DNA of 64,000 bases from contig NZ_CP093300.1 of the NCBI RefSeq assembly GCF_022812285.1, positions 3,348,001-3,412,000 on the forward strand, given 5' to 3'. Under the pieces are notes generated by a model that saw nothing but the letters and a program-made list of their open reading frames with translations, did no database searches and was not told the origin of the DNA. This document shows positions 63,876-64,000 of this stretch, in pieces. The DNA comes from Alkalihalobacillus sp. LMS39 (lineage in GTDB: Bacteria > Bacillota > Bacilli > Bacillales > Bacillaceae_F). Numbering within the stretch: position 1 is the first letter of the stretch; each line of letters opens with the position of its first letter. The translations under genes and the position numbers were made by a program.

Positions 63876-64000
63876 CGTAAGCCATTCCTTTATGGGCGAT
63901 AATTTCTTTCCATATTTCAGCTGCGACTTCTTGTTTCGGTAAAAGTGGGAGGGGTTTTACATCTTCTTCTGTTATTATAAGTACACGATTAGTATCCGAT
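63865..64000 (-). CDS. coaBC: CoaBC C-terminal end (5' part outside window)
   Basis: Bifunctional phosphopantothenoylcysteine decarboxylase/synthetase of coenzyme A synthesis. Only the last 45 residues are visible: SDTNRVLIITEEDVKPLPLLP followed by KQEVAAEIWKEIIAHKG and a short tail ending DVC. They fit the CoaB C-terminus (FGSDTN..., LPL, K-EVA). The stop codon TAA is at 63865 to 63867, inside the priA start, and coaBC-priA adjacency is conserved in Bacillus. The assignment rests on a short segment plus gene order. Confidence 0.8.
   Translation of the reverse strand, partial: SDTNRVLIITEEDVKPLPLLPKQEVAAEIWKEIIAHKGMAYDVC

Noticed and set aside
1-64000. CRISPR arrays, tRNA, rRNA, insertion sequences, defence or biosynthetic clusters
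   Set aside because: No spaced direct repeats, cloverleaf structures, transposase frames or unfamiliar operons were seen; gene order is that of a core Bacillus chromosome throughout.

Overview
This window is a continuous piece of chromosome from a low-GC, motile, endospore-forming Firmicute of the family Bacillaceae. The evidence is the gene order, the protein sequences (CodY, FapR, SpoVM, an alpha/beta-type spore protein, Bacillus-type FliY, FlgE and SwrD) and the AGGAGG-type ribosome binding sites. Most proteins align closely by eye with remembered Bacillus subtilis orthologues, but several differences (an additional flagellar operon protein, an inserted spore-protein pair, a relocated yfkK, no thiN) point to a relative such as the alkaliphilic Bacillus/Alkalihalobacillus group; that placement is inference. 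Almost every gene is on the minus strand; the only plus-strand genes are yfkK and rpmB.

Read in the direction of transcription (from 64000 down to 1), the layout is: the end of coaBC, then priA, fmt, rsmB, rlmN, prpC, prkC, rsgA and rpe (replication restart, initiation tRNA, ribosome assembly, Ser/Thr signalling); the tiny sporulation gene spoVM; divergent rpmB; yloU-fakA; sdaAB-sdaAA-recG; the FapR-controlled lipid operon fapR-plsX-fabD-fabG-acpP followed by rnc; plus-strand yfkK; smc-ftsY; ylxM-ffh-rpsP-khpA-ylqD-rimM-trmD (protein targeting and ribosome maturation); rplS with its own promoter and an L19-type leader; sipS-rbgA; a self-contained unit rnhB, fliK-like gene, flhX; a short sporulation-type unit (SASP plus an unknown 96-residue protein); sucC-sucD; dprA; topA-trmFO-xerC-hslV-hslU-codY; and then the large fla/che operon from flgB to the truncated flhB.

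The fla/che operon (16405 to 1) builds the rod, MS ring, C ring, export gate, export ATPase complex, hook and hook-length control. It has the Bacillus order flgB-flgC-fliE-fliF-fliG-fliH-fliI-fliJ-ylxF-fliK-flgD-(flagellar operon protein)-flgE-swrD-fliL-fliM-fliY-cheY-fliZ-fliP-fliQ-fliR-flhB, with frequent 4 to 14 bp overlaps that suggest translational coupling. CodY, whose gene lies directly upstream, is a known repressor of this operon in B. subtilis.

I found no mobile element, CRISPR array, tRNA or rRNA. The most unusual items are regulatory: (1) a perfect 9-bp hairpin lies between a strong Shine-Dalgarno sequence and the start codon of swrD, so that only the folded RNA would give normal spacing; (2) a sigma-D-type promoter (exact GCCGATAT -10 element) sits in front of rnhB and the second FliK/FlhB-like pair, with strong terminators on both sides of the unit; (3) a SASP-like gene with a possible sigma-G promoter and an unknown partner is inserted between flhX and sucC. 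Start codons were corrected from the longest open frames wherever the ribosome binding site and family alignment favoured a downstream ATG, GTG or TTG.
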